A stretch of 9,087 nt of DNA from Oscillospiraceae bacterium (lineage in GTDB: Bacteria; Bacillota; Clostridia; Oscillospirales; Oscillospiraceae). Shown here piece by piece: positions 1-8,800 of the stretch. The position numbers were made by a program, and so were the translations under genes. How positions within the stretch are numbered: position 1 is the stretch's first letter; each line of letters begins with the position of its first letter. The notes under the pieces are model-generated. The model worked only from the letters and a program-made list of their open reading frames with translations, had not been told where the DNA came from and did not search any database. Location: the NCBI GenBank assembly GCA_017936205.1, contig JAGBGB010000226.1, positions 1-9,087 of the forward strand. Reading direction: 5' to 3'.

Positions 1-4
1 TATT

Positions 5-45
5 ATGCCGCTGGTAAGCGGCATGGCGGCAAAGCCGCCAAGAAA
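5..45. repeat. Partial second palindrome unit, cut by the window edge
   Basis: Two abutting hairpins: ATGCCGCT/AGCGGCAT at 5-24 (8 bp, 4-nt loop) and GGCGGC/GCCGCC at 25-39 (3-nt loop). They are followed by CAAGAAA (39-45), the same bases that open the right arm of the complete unit at 126-132. This suggests a tandem relative whose left arm lies before position 1. Confidence 0.5.
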
Positions 46-52
46 TAACCTG

Positions 53-140
53 TAATACTGTTCTTGCCGCCATAGGCGGTGCAGGATATTCATCCTGCAA
101 TAAAATGGTTTTCAAACCATTTTATCAAGAAACAGTATTA
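53..140. repeat. Cloverleaf-forming palindrome nest (complete unit)
   Basis: An outer stem joins 53-66 to 126-140 (14 bp with one bulged A at 130). Inside are three hairpins that abut directly: 67-79 (CCGCC/GGCGG, 3-nt loop), 80-99 (TGCAGGAT/ATCCTGCA, 4-nt loop) and 100-125 (12 bp, ATAAAATGGTTT with its complement). No base is left unpaired at the four-way junction, and the fold is available on either strand. There is no coding sequence. It may be a mobile intergenic repeat, a DNA cruciform site or a structured RNA; I do not recognise the family. Confidence 0.7.
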
Positions 141-169
141 TGGCTCGCTTCTGATTTTTGACAGTCTAT

Positions 170-175
170 ATTATA
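170..175 (-). promoter_or_regulatory. Candidate -10 element of a leftward promoter
   Basis: TATAAT on the minus strand at 175-170. No recognisable -35 hexamer is found at 16-18 bp spacing. That fits an activator-dependent promoter in which the TTTACA at 193-188 stands in for the -35 region. In AT-rich sequence a TATAAT can also arise by chance. Confidence 0.4.
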
Positions 176-187
176 AACTTTTCCAAT

Positions 188-236
188 TGTAAAAAACCAT
201 AGAGGAATTGCAAAACCTATGTAAAATCTGTGTAAA
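188..236 (-). promoter_or_regulatory. Pho-box-like hexamer array facing left
   Basis: On the minus strand, TTTACA at 236-231, TTTACA at 225-220 and TTTGCA at 214-209, each 11 bp from the next, then TTTACA at 193-188, 21 bp further and so about two helical turns. This is the layout of a PhoP binding region. A TATAAT lies 12 bp beyond the last hexamer. The controlled gene would lie to the left, outside the window. Confidence 0.5.
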
Positions 237-265
237 ATAAAAACCGCACCCTAAACGGATGCGGT
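234..265 (-). terminator. Intrinsic terminator of the phoP-phoR operon
   Basis: On the minus strand a 9-bp stem (positions 257-265 with 243-251, one G-U pair) and a 5-nt loop are followed by TTTTATTTT at 242-234. It lies about 70 nt after the kinase stop. Its T tract shares bases 234-236 with the outermost TTTACA of the neighbouring Pho-box array. Confidence 0.85.
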
Positions 266-333
266 CTCAAGGTATACTGAGTTTCTTTAGTAGACATTTT
301 TAATGGCTACTTTCTATAGCCCGAATAGTAGTA

Positions 334-1968
334 TTAGAATTGAACCGTGACCGTTGTCCCCTTGCCGGGAGCGCTTTCCAAGTGGATCTCTGCCTTATGA
401 TAGGCTGCTGCGTGTTTGACGATGGAAAGACCCAAACCGGTACCGCCGGATGCTTTGGAGTGGCTCTTATCCACCCGATAGAACCTCTCAAAGATCCGTT
501 CCCTATGCTCTGCCGAGATGCCGATCCCGGTATCTCGGACTGTCAGACGGTTATTCTCCGCACGGATCTCCACACTGCCGCCGGGCACATTATACTTGAT
601 CGCATTGTCGCAGAGATTGTAAACGATCTCCTGAAGCATTCTGCGGACACCTTGGATGGTAAAGCCATTGCCACACACTTCGAGCCTAATATTCTTCTCC
701 GCTGCACCGAGGGCAAGGGTCTCTTCCACATCCCGACAAAGCTGCAGCATATCCACCTGTTCAGAAGGCAGCTCCACCCCCTCATCCAGCTGAGAGAGGC
801 GGATAATATCTTCGATCAGATTTACCAGTCGTGAGGCTTCCTTGCGAATATATCCCACAAACCGCCGAGTATCCTCTGCCTTCACCATGCCGTTCTCCAG
901 CAGCTCTGCGCTGCCGATGATGCCCTGCAGGGGAGTCTTCAGCTCATGGGATACATTGGCAGAGAACTCCCTCCGCATCTGCTCGGCATTCCGTGCTTCC
1001 GTCACATCCACCACTAATACAACCGCACCCAGCAAATCGTTCCCGGATCGAATACTGCTCATATCGAAACGGTATGTCCTTCCTTCCTGTTCCAGAACCG
1101 CACTTCCGTGTCCTCGGTCCAGAGCATCGTTCAGCGCCTGCCGCAGCAGACTGCTTCGGCTTATTTGGAAGAAGCTGCTGCCCACGCAGGCTTCTCCTGC
1201 CCGAAAGATCCTCATAGCAGCGGTATTGATGGAGCGGATGTGGGTCTCCTTGTCCAGAACCACCAAGCCCTCCTGCATATGAGAGGTGATCTGGATAAAT
1301 TCATCGGCTTTGTGCTGCAGCTTGTGCATTTGAGCCTCGATCTGCAAATGCTGCTGGTTGATCCGCCGCAGCAGAGGGGAAAGCTCCGCATACGTGTCAT
1401 TGGAAAGAGGCTGTTCCAAATTGAGTCGGTTCAGCGGTTTCACAATTTTTGTCGCCATTCGTCGGGCAAGCAGAGCAGACAGTCCAATGGCAAGGGTTGC
1501 AATGAAAGCGATCGGCCACAGCAGATCGATCATCAGTGCCCAGGCAGAGGCTTGATTGGTGGAAATACGCAGTATGGTTCCATCCTTTAAACGCTGTGCC
1601 TCGTAATAGGTCTGCTCTGTAAGTGTGGAGGAATTCCGCACCGCGCTGCCGACGCCGATTTCCAATGCCTCTCGGAACTCCTCTCGATCTGCATGATTCT
1701 CCATAACAGTCTGATCCACCTGTGTATCGAAGAGAACCGTACCATCGGTGTCGATCCAAGTCACACGGAATCGATCCGCTTCCACATTTTCCAAAAAGGC
1801 ATTGCCGTACTGCTCCGTCCCGGTGACTGCAAGGCTGAGCTCGTCCTTAAGCTGCTTGACCTGCACTCCGGTGAAGTGACTGTAAAGAATGCCGACCACA
1901 ACGCTAAGAGAGCATAGCAGCACAACAGCCGCAACAAGAACAGTAGAACGAAAAATCTTACTTGTCAT
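334..1968 (-). CDS. phoR: PhoR-type membrane sensor histidine kinase
   Basis: Sensor kinase partner of the regulator upstream, 544 aa. Membrane segment 1 is about residues 9-29. An extracellular sensor of about 110 residues follows (WIDTDGTVLFDT near 71-82), then membrane segment 2 (about 144-168), a HAMP-like linker, and a PAS domain (about 229-325, QEGLVVLDKETHIRSIN). The dimerisation/phosphotransfer motif SANVSHELKTPL has His341. The ATPase domain has the N box (EIVYNLCDNAIKYN, 447-460), DTGIGI (Asp479), FERFYRVD and GGTGLGLSIVK (508-518). The order TM-sensor-TM-HAMP-PAS-HisKA-HATPase is that of Firmicutes PhoR. The start at 1968 has GGAG 7 nt upstream; an ATG at 1995 has none. It overlaps phoP by 11 bp, implying translational coupling. 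The signal sensed is not visible in the sequence. Confidence 0.92.
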   Translation of the reverse strand: MTSKIFRSTVLVAAVVLLCSLSVVVGILYSHFTGVQVKQLKDELSLAVTGTEQYGNAFLENVEADRFRVTWIDTDGTVLFDTQVDQTVMENHADREEFREALEIGVGSAVRNSSTLTEQTYYEAQRLKDGTILRISTNQASAWALMIDLLWPIAFIATLAIGLSALLARRMATKIVKPLNRLNLEQPLSNDTYAELSPLLRRINQQHLQIEAQMHKLQHKADEFIQITSHMQEGLVVLDKETHIRSINTAAMRIFRAGEACVGSSFFQISRSSLLRQALNDALDRGHGSAVLEQEGRTYRFDMSSIRSGNDLLGAVVLVVDVTEARNAEQMRREFSANVSHELKTPLQGIIGSAELLENGMVKAEDTRRFVGYIRKEASRLVNLIEDIIRLSQLDEGVELPSEQVDMLQLCRDVEETLALGAAEKNIRLEVCGNGFTIQGVRRMLQEIVYNLCDNAIKYNVPGGSVEIRAENNRLTVRDTGIGISAEHRERIFERFYRVDKSHSKASGGTGLGLSIVKHAAAYHKAEIHLESAPGKGTTVTVQF

Positions 1969-2638
1969 AATGGTTCTCCAGTCGATAGCCAACATTTCTG
2001 ACAGTTTCTATGATATTGCCGTAGCTGCCCAGCTTCTGCCGCAGGGTACGGATGTGCATATCCACCGTTCGGCTTTCTCCCACATACTCCGTGTTCCACA
2101 CCCTTGCCAGCAGCTGTTCTCTTGTAAATGCGATCCTCGGCTGAGAAAGGAACAGGTGCAGGAGCTCATATTCTTTATAGGTCAGAGTCACCCGTTCTCC
2201 ATCGATGGTAACAGTATGCTCGTTTGGATTCAGCACAAGTCCTCCCAGCTTCAGCAGCTCGGAGGAGCCCTTCGGCTTACAGCGGCGCAGCACAGCCTTG
2301 ACCCGACTGACCATTTCCATAATGCCAAAGGGCTTAACAAGATAATCATCCGCACCCAAGTCCAGACTCAGGATCTTATCATATTCCGTACCCTTGGCAG
2401 TTGCCATAATGACCGGAATCTCTCGAAATTCCTCAGATCCCTTCATCATTTTCAGCAAGGTAACGCCGTCCTTGCCGGGGAGCATAATATCCAGCACCAC
2501 CAACTCAGGCTTCTCGGACTGCAGTGCATTCCAAAAGCTGTTGCCATCTTCAAAGCCCTTAGCATCAAAGCCGATAGAAGTCAAAGCGTATACCTCAATA
2601 TCCCGAATGCTGGAATCATCCTCTACGCACCAGATCAT
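1958..2638 (-). CDS. phoP: OmpR/PhoB-family response regulator, PhoP-like
   Basis: Cytoplasmic transcription factor of a two-component system, 226 aa, the normal length for the family. The receiver domain (about 1-115) has the acidic pair Asp7-Asp8, phosphoacceptor Asp50 in VVLDIMLPGKDG, Thr80 and Lys102 in LVKPF. The winged-helix DNA-binding domain (about 126-223) has LTYKEYELL, RVWNTEYVGESRTVDMHIRTLRQKL and the NVGYRL end. The start at 2638 has AAGGAGG 8 nt upstream. The kinase gene overlaps its 3' end by 11 bp, so the two are co-transcribed. The gene has a promoter at 2665-2693 and a Pho-box-like repeat at 2708-2724, suggesting self-regulation. The name phoP rests on this box, on the receiver type and on the PhoR-like partner; another OmpR-class role remains possible. 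Confidence 0.92.
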   Translation of the reverse strand: MIWCVEDDSSIRDIEVYALTSIGFDAKGFEDGNSFWNALQSEKPELVVLDIMLPGKDGVTLLKMMKGSEEFREIPVIMATAKGTEYDKILSLDLGADDYLVKPFGIMEMVSRVKAVLRRCKPKGSSELLKLGGLVLNPNEHTVTIDGERVTLTYKEYELLHLFLSQPRIAFTREQLLARVWNTEYVGESRTVDMHIRTLRQKLGSYGNIIETVRNVGYRLENHYDK

Positions 2639-2646
2639 TGTCTCCG

Positions 2647-2654
2647 CCTCCTTT
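2647..2654 (-). promoter_or_regulatory. Ribosome binding site of the response regulator gene
   Basis: AAAGGAGG lies 8 nt before the ATG at 2638. It is an almost ideal Shine-Dalgarno sequence and fixes the start. Confidence 0.85.
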
Positions 2655-2664
2655 CTTTCTTACA

Positions 2665-2693
2665 ATTCTATCCGTTTTAGAAGAAAAATTCAA
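2665..2693 (-). promoter_or_regulatory. Sigma-A-like promoter of the phoP-phoR operon
   Basis: On the minus strand, TTGAAT (2693-2688), a 17-bp spacer and TAGAAT (2670-2665). Transcription would start near 2658, about 20 nt before the ATG. The Pho-box-like repeat lies just upstream of the -35 element. Confidence 0.65.
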
Positions 2694-2707
2694 GATTTCA
2701 GAAGGAC

Positions 2708-2724
2708 TTTACATACATTTTACA
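2708..2724 (+). promoter_or_regulatory. Pho-box-like direct repeat upstream of phoP
   Basis: TTTACA at 2708-2713 and again at 2719-2724 on the plus strand, exactly 11 bp apart. This matches the TT(A/T/C)ACA repeat with 11-bp period bound by Bacillus PhoP dimers. It is centred near -58 relative to the predicted phoP start, a place suited to autoregulation. Binding is inferred. Confidence 0.55.
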
Positions 2725-2775
2725 TCCCGCAACAGCCCATGTCGATATGTTCGAGAAGGCTGCTTTAACCGAAAA

Positions 2776-2811
2776 CTGTGGGAGAAGACGGTTTCCCGCC
2801 TTCTCCCACAG
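2776..2811. terminator. Bidirectional intrinsic terminator after the lyase gene
   Basis: A perfect 12-bp inverted repeat (CTGTGGGAGAAG 2776-2787 with its complement 2800-2811) has a further 3 bp inside the loop. It begins 12 nt after the lyase stop. On the minus strand it is followed by TTTTCGGTT; on the plus strand by a longer T run (CTTGTTTTTT). It ends the lyase transcript and insulates the regulator operon. Confidence 0.85.
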
Positions 2812-2822
2812 CTTGTTTTTTC

Positions 2823-5800
2823 TTACGGTGCAGTAAAGTAGCTCTTGGCGCTGTCAGAGTAGGCAAAGAGCGCTTTACACAGTGTCCCCAGAGCACCGGT
2901 TTTGTTGTTGCCGTAGGTGTCGGGGCTGTAGTGCAGGGTGTTGGAAAGCTGTGTCTCTCCCTCATAGACTGTTGCGCTGATAGCTGTACGCAGCTCACCT
3001 GCCAGCAGACCGTCAAAGGAGAAGGCGTAGCGATCCGCACTGCCGTAAACCTGAGGATCAGAAAGGATCTGCTCCACTTCCTCACCCTGATAATTGATGT
3101 AGCGGATCCGTAAAGTCAGCTCTGTAGGATCTCCGCTGTAATTGGCGGTACTGAAGGCGAAACGCACAGTAACCTTGCTGTCCAGATTCAGTGCCTTGCC
3201 TACCCAGGTGATCACGGGAGCAGTCAGATCTCCGTCCTCCGCATTGAGGTTTCCGAAGGTCACGCTTCCTATATCGCTGAGCCACATCAACTGCTCCAAA
3301 GTCATAGCACTGTCGCAGAGGCTGTCGGTACGGTAGCCCTTGAAGCTCTGTGCCGCTGCGCCGTAGCGGAGCAGATCTGCACACAGTCTCTTCAGTGTAT
3401 CAGAGGAGCCACTCTTATTCAGCTGAGAGTAGGCATACTGTGCAATGCTGTAGCTGTCGGTATTGGAAACATACTCTGCTCCATCCTTCTGCAGATACAG
3501 GGTTGCTTCTACCAGATCCCCCATTTGCACCGCAGTCAAGCCACTGAGGGTGAAGTAATCATAGCTCCCGTTCTTCACAGGATCGATGAGCACTGTCTGA
3601 TATCCTGTTATAAGCTCTCCCTCATAAATGGGAAGGATGCACTGCATATAATAGCTGTCGTAGGCCTCCAACAGACTGGATTTTACTGCATAGTTCACGG
3701 AAATATCACTTGCCAGATTCAGGGTATGTCCAATGGTAATGGCAGAATCCGTTATGGGGCCACTGTATTCTACCGCACCGCAAATGCAGCTTCCGTCTGT
3801 AAAGCTGTGGGCAGCAGTCTGGGTCTTTCCGCAGCGAGTGCAAGTCCCTGTATGGTTGCTGCCGTTATTGGTGTAGCTGTAGCTGTGTCCCAGACGAGGC
3901 AGGATCTGCTGCTCTTCCAGAACCAGTCCGCAGACAGAACACTTAGAGCCGTCGGAAATGCCGGAATTCAAACAGGTAGCAGGAGTGCCGGGAACGGTCA
4001 CAGCGCTGTGATCTCCAATGGGGAGGACGGTCTGTTCTACCAGAACCTTGCCGCAAACGGAGCAGTGCTGTCCATCAGACAGACCCTCTGACTGACAGGT
4101 TGCTGCATAGCCCTTGTCCGTGACCTTACTGTGGGCAGTGGCGGTGAACTCAGCAGTTACCACCGTATCTGCAGTAATGTTGGTCAGAGCCTTATCCCAT
4201 CCGCTGAAGCTGTAGTGATAGGTCATATCGCTTTCCTTCGTGGGGGTGGCACCGGAATAGACCGCAGTGCCGCCTTCACTGACGACCTGAGTTGCAAGAA
4301 CTGCTCCGTCTGCACCCTTGAAGGTAACCGTATAGTTTGCTGTGGGCATTCCATCCTCTGTACCAATATAGATATAGTCCAGGGTGATCTTTCCCGGAGT
4401 CTCAGTGCTGAGGCTTTCGATTCCGCCGAAGAAGACACGGATCTTATCTATCTTGCTCTGAGCACGGAAGGTCTCATTCAGGGCAGCCGTTATGGTAACA
4501 TATTCTCCGCTTCCAAGGACCTCCACCGGGATCTTGGTGTTGTCCGTAGCGGTTAGGGTGGAATTCTCTCCATTGACAAAGTATTGCAGGATCATGTAGG
4601 GAGCAGGTGTGGAGATCTTTCCGCTTTCATTGGTGTAGCTGCCCATAACCATGTTCTCCATCTTAAAGCGGAGCTGATAGACCTCTGCATTCTGTGGGTC
4701 GTAGTTCAGGGGATAGCTATGATAGCTGCCATTTATGATGGTGTCAAAGTATACACAGGGATAACGGGTATCCTCCAAACTCCCAACGGCAGTCAGCTTC
4801 AGAGTACCATCATTGGGATCAATGGTCAGATCGCTGACATTTACATCCTTGTAGTAGTACCAGTTGGCAGCATCGTCGAAATTAACAAAGCCGTAGGCGG
4901 CATTGTCATAGCTCCCTGCCTTACCGCTAAAATCAAAGAGCAGATCCTCAGACAGCTTTTCCAAAACCTCGGTGTAGCTGTGGCTGCTGTTGTTCTTACA
5001 GGTAAAGGTTCGAATTCCCGTAGCCGTCAGGGTGGGCATGGTGGTGATCACACCTGCATCGTAGCTGTGCCCAATAGCGGCAATGGTCTCGGTCTTTGTT
5101 CCGTTGCAAACGGAGCAAGTGTAGGTCTTTACCCCTGCCTCTGTACAGGTAGCTGCCTTTGTAACAGCACCGCTGTCCCAGCTATGATTTTCGGTATCTT
5201 CATACTTACAATTGCTGCAGACACGCTTATGCTCCGTAGCTCCTGTGGAAGCGAAGGTGAAATTATGATTCTTCTGGTCTGCGAAGCCACAGGTAATACA
5301 GGTGCGTTTATGCTGGTTACTGTTGACAGACTGGAAGGTGAAGCCATGGGCAGCAGCAGTAAAGGAGGCATAGACCTTCAGATCTGCGGTAATGCTACTG
5401 AGATTTGCAGTCTTCCCCTGTGCATCCACCCAGCCTGCGAAGCTGTAGTGACTGTTGCTGTCTGCTGCCTTAGTGGGTGTAGTCCCTGTGTAGCTTGCTG
5501 CAGCTCCGGCAGAAACGGTCTTGCTTCCCAACACGGTACCATCTTCCTTACAGAAGGTCACGGTGTAGGTCTTATTCTGCGCTGAGGGTGACAGGTCTGC
5601 AGGCCCAATATAGATATAATCAATGGCATAGCTACCCTGAGCCGGATCCGTAGCGCTGGAATTCACGGGGTCTACACGGATGGCAGTGATCACCTGTCCC
5701 ACTGCATCCGCAGGGAGTGCCATCCTTGCTACCACGAAGTCATTGGCAGGATAGGTCGTATGGGTATCACGGCAGGACTTGCCCTCTGTATAGGTGGTAT

Positions 5801-8800
5801 GCTCCTTGGTGGTATAGAAGAATTGGAGCGGAGTATAGGTACCGGAGGTCACGGTGTTCTTCACACGGAGCTCTACAATATCCCCGCTGCGGACGGTATA
5901 GGACAAAACGACCTTGGAAGACAGGTAGGGATCTTTTTCCGTAAAGCTGCCGGAGAGCAGTCCTGTGGTATTGTTCACAGAGGGAGTAGTACGTGCACCT
6001 GTCCAGTCAGAGGTCTGTGCAAGGGGATCACCCTTGTCAAAATTCGTCAGGAAGTACAGGTTACCTACTGTAACCGTACCGTCTGTTGCCTGGTGGAAGG
6101 CAATGGTCTTTCCGTTCAGGGTGACCTCCTTCACAGTCTGACCGCTGAGATTGCTGGTAATGGTACGGAAGCCGATATTGGGGTCGGAGCTCTCTATGAC
6201 CATGGTCGTTCCGTCCAAACGGATGGACAGATCTGTGACCTTGGCAGAGACAGTTACCAGATTATAGCTGGAGGTGTGGAGGGTAGAGCCGTTTGCGATG
6301 GAAACGAAGATGGTCTGCCCGTTGGAGGCTTTGTTCAGTCCCAGCATAGCCGTGCTTGCATCGGTAGTATGACCGCCGAAGGCACGGGTAGAGGGGGTGG
6401 ATTCGAAGGAGTTGTAGTGATACAGCACCTTCAGATTGGGATTTGCACTGTCCTCAATGGCAATACGGGAGGCAAGCGCAATGTCATCCCCTGTAGAGGT
6501 CATGCTGAGCTTCACAGGAGTGACTGTTGCCGTTGCACCGGCGGGCACAGGGTAGAGCACAGTCTGATAGGTGGCAACACCGCTCTTGCTCTGCTTGTAC
6601 TCGAAGTACTTGGTGGTCGTAGCAGCAGCAGAGGAATCGTAGCCGGTCTGCAGGGTGGCTGTGATCTCTGTATTCAGGGCAGTATTGTGGATATTGTACG
6701 CCTGCGCGATGATCAGGTTGGAGCCGGAAGCATAGGCAGTCTTGCCGGTATCGTGTACATCGCTTGCGATGCTGGGGTTGGAGTAGGGAGCACAGTGCCA
6801 GTTCTGGCGATAGGTATGGGAGGAGCTGTTGGAAGGAACCACCTTATCCGTTACCACCATAAAGGAGCCTAAGCCCTTGATGTAGGATACATTACGATAA
6901 TGGGTGAAATTGGTGGTCGCCGTCGTCCATGCACGGATATTGGACACCCCTGCATTGGATACCATATCAATATTGCCCTTGGAGGCTGCATCAGACAGAT
7001 TCTGCGTCCAGGTCTGTGCCACACCGTCGATCTCGATGGTGTTGTGGGACTTGGTCTTGGAGTTCTGGAAGGCATAGTGGGCATGGGCAGAGTCATAGGA
7101 GGTCATGCCCGTATCCGTCAGAAGGGATCTGCCTCCGTAGTAGAACAGCAGGGCGTTGGCATCCCGATGAGCATGGTTGCCGCCGCTCTTGGCATTCATG
7201 AAGATCATGGAATCTGTGGAATCCCATCCGGTACGGTCAGCAACTACCTTGATGTTGTCGTATTCCCCGTAGGTATCCGGAGCGGAGCCGGTGGAGTGGT
7301 TTACATAATATCTAAGCTCCTGTACCGTCTGATTGCTGTCCATGGTGGTGCCGATGGCATCCAGAACCTTGTTCACAGCCGTCTTGGTTGCAGCGGGTCC
7401 ACCCTGACCCCAGAAGGGTGCGGTGCCGTTGGGCATGGTGCAGTCCACCAGATATTTCGCAAGATTTACCAGCTTCCCCTTAAAGGTAGTGGCAACGGCG
7501 GAGGTATCTCCTGTGGTGCTCATGGCAGTAAGTAAGACGGAGCTCCAGTTGATGACCTCGGAAGGATAACCGAAGGTGACCTCATTGTAGGAGCCGTCGG
7601 AGTAGATCAGAGCATCTACCACCTTGGGCTGGCGGGCGTTGTAGTTATTCCGCCATGTGCTTGCCTTGGCAAATTCCGGGAAGAAGCCGAAGCTCTGATA
7701 GAAGCCTGCCAGATGCCAGAAGCCGTGATTGGTATATGCCATATCACTGATGACCCCGTTGGAGGAGTTGAAAATGGTCGCACCGCCATTCATATACACT
7801 GCCTCATCATAGACCCAGGACAGGAGCTTCACATTCTCGTCGGGAGTCAGCAGTCCGCTTGCCAGCAGGTGCTTATAAATATACGGGAACTCCATAAGAC
7901 GGTTTGCAGGCTCGATGCTGCGGTTGGCAGGCTTCCCTGCGCCGGCATCGTTGATGAAGTCGATCATTAGGTTCTTGGCAGTGGTCAGGTAGGTCTTATA
8001 GTTGGCAGAAGCCGTGCCTGCTGCTACGGCACTCTGCACCAGAGAGCTGACCTCATAGAAGCGGGTGTTGTAGTTCAGCCACTCGTTGGGAGTGCCTGCG
8101 GGCTTTGTCCATGTGAAGCCACCGGAAGCGCCGTTCCATGAAAAATGACCGTGCCCATTGTTATTGGTCAGCCAGTTCCATGTCAAGCCGGATTCTGTCC
8201 ATGTGGTGCTGTAGGCACTGAACACATTCAGGCGGAGCTTGGTCTCGGAGCTGCTCATACCGGAGCACTTGGCATAAATAGACAGCTTGATATTTTTTAC
8301 ATTGGAGGGAATGGCAGCGGAATCGAACTTCATATAGATCCGCTTGGTATTTGCAGCATAGGGGGTAGTGCCGGATACATCGTGGTGGGCATAGAGTGTG
8401 GTGGCGCTGCCATAATTGGAGGAGGCATAGGAGCCTGCCCGAACATAGGTATCAGCGGTGGCATACAGGGTCTTGGTAGAGCCGTCTGCAAGAGTGAGGA
8501 TCAGTCGGGGAACCATAGAGCTTGCCTCGCTGGAGGGGATCAGGATCTCCCCTGTAGTTTTGTGGATCATGGACATGACATAGACCACAGAACGGTTCGT
8601 ACCCATATTAAATTGGTATTCCTTATAATCCGTGGAGGTAATGTACTGGCTGCCCATATAATTCTCAGAGAAGGCAAAGGCATTCTGGCTTGCCAGATAT
8701 ACCATGGCAGTACGGTTAGGGGATGCAGGAATGGGATTATAGTTCTTGAACTTTGCGGTATAGTAGTTCAAGAGCTCCTGCTTTGCCAGAGTATAGTTCC

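Noticed and set aside
1..140. CRISPR array
   Set aside because: The repeats are adjacent palindromes of differing sequence without regular direct repeats and unique spacers.
305..321. Small hairpin GGCTA/TAGCC just after the kinase stop as a terminator
   Set aside because: Only 5 bp with a 7-nt loop and no T run on the minus strand; the 9-bp stem at 243-265 is far better.
1969..1995. Upstream in-frame start of the kinase at 1995
   Set aside because: No ribosome binding site precedes it, whereas GGAG lies 7 nt before the ATG at 1968.
1889..2680. Plus-strand frame of 263 codons opposite phoP
   Set aside because: Antisense to a complete, motif-bearing response regulator; the translation shows no domain.
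4584..5585. Long plus-strand open frames opposite the lyase (also 5760-6872, 6900-7535 and 8145-8927)
   Set aside because: They are antisense to a frame with coherent domains and catalytic motifs, are rich in Gly/Cys/Ile runs from codon mirroring, and lack ribosome binding sites and recognisable domains.
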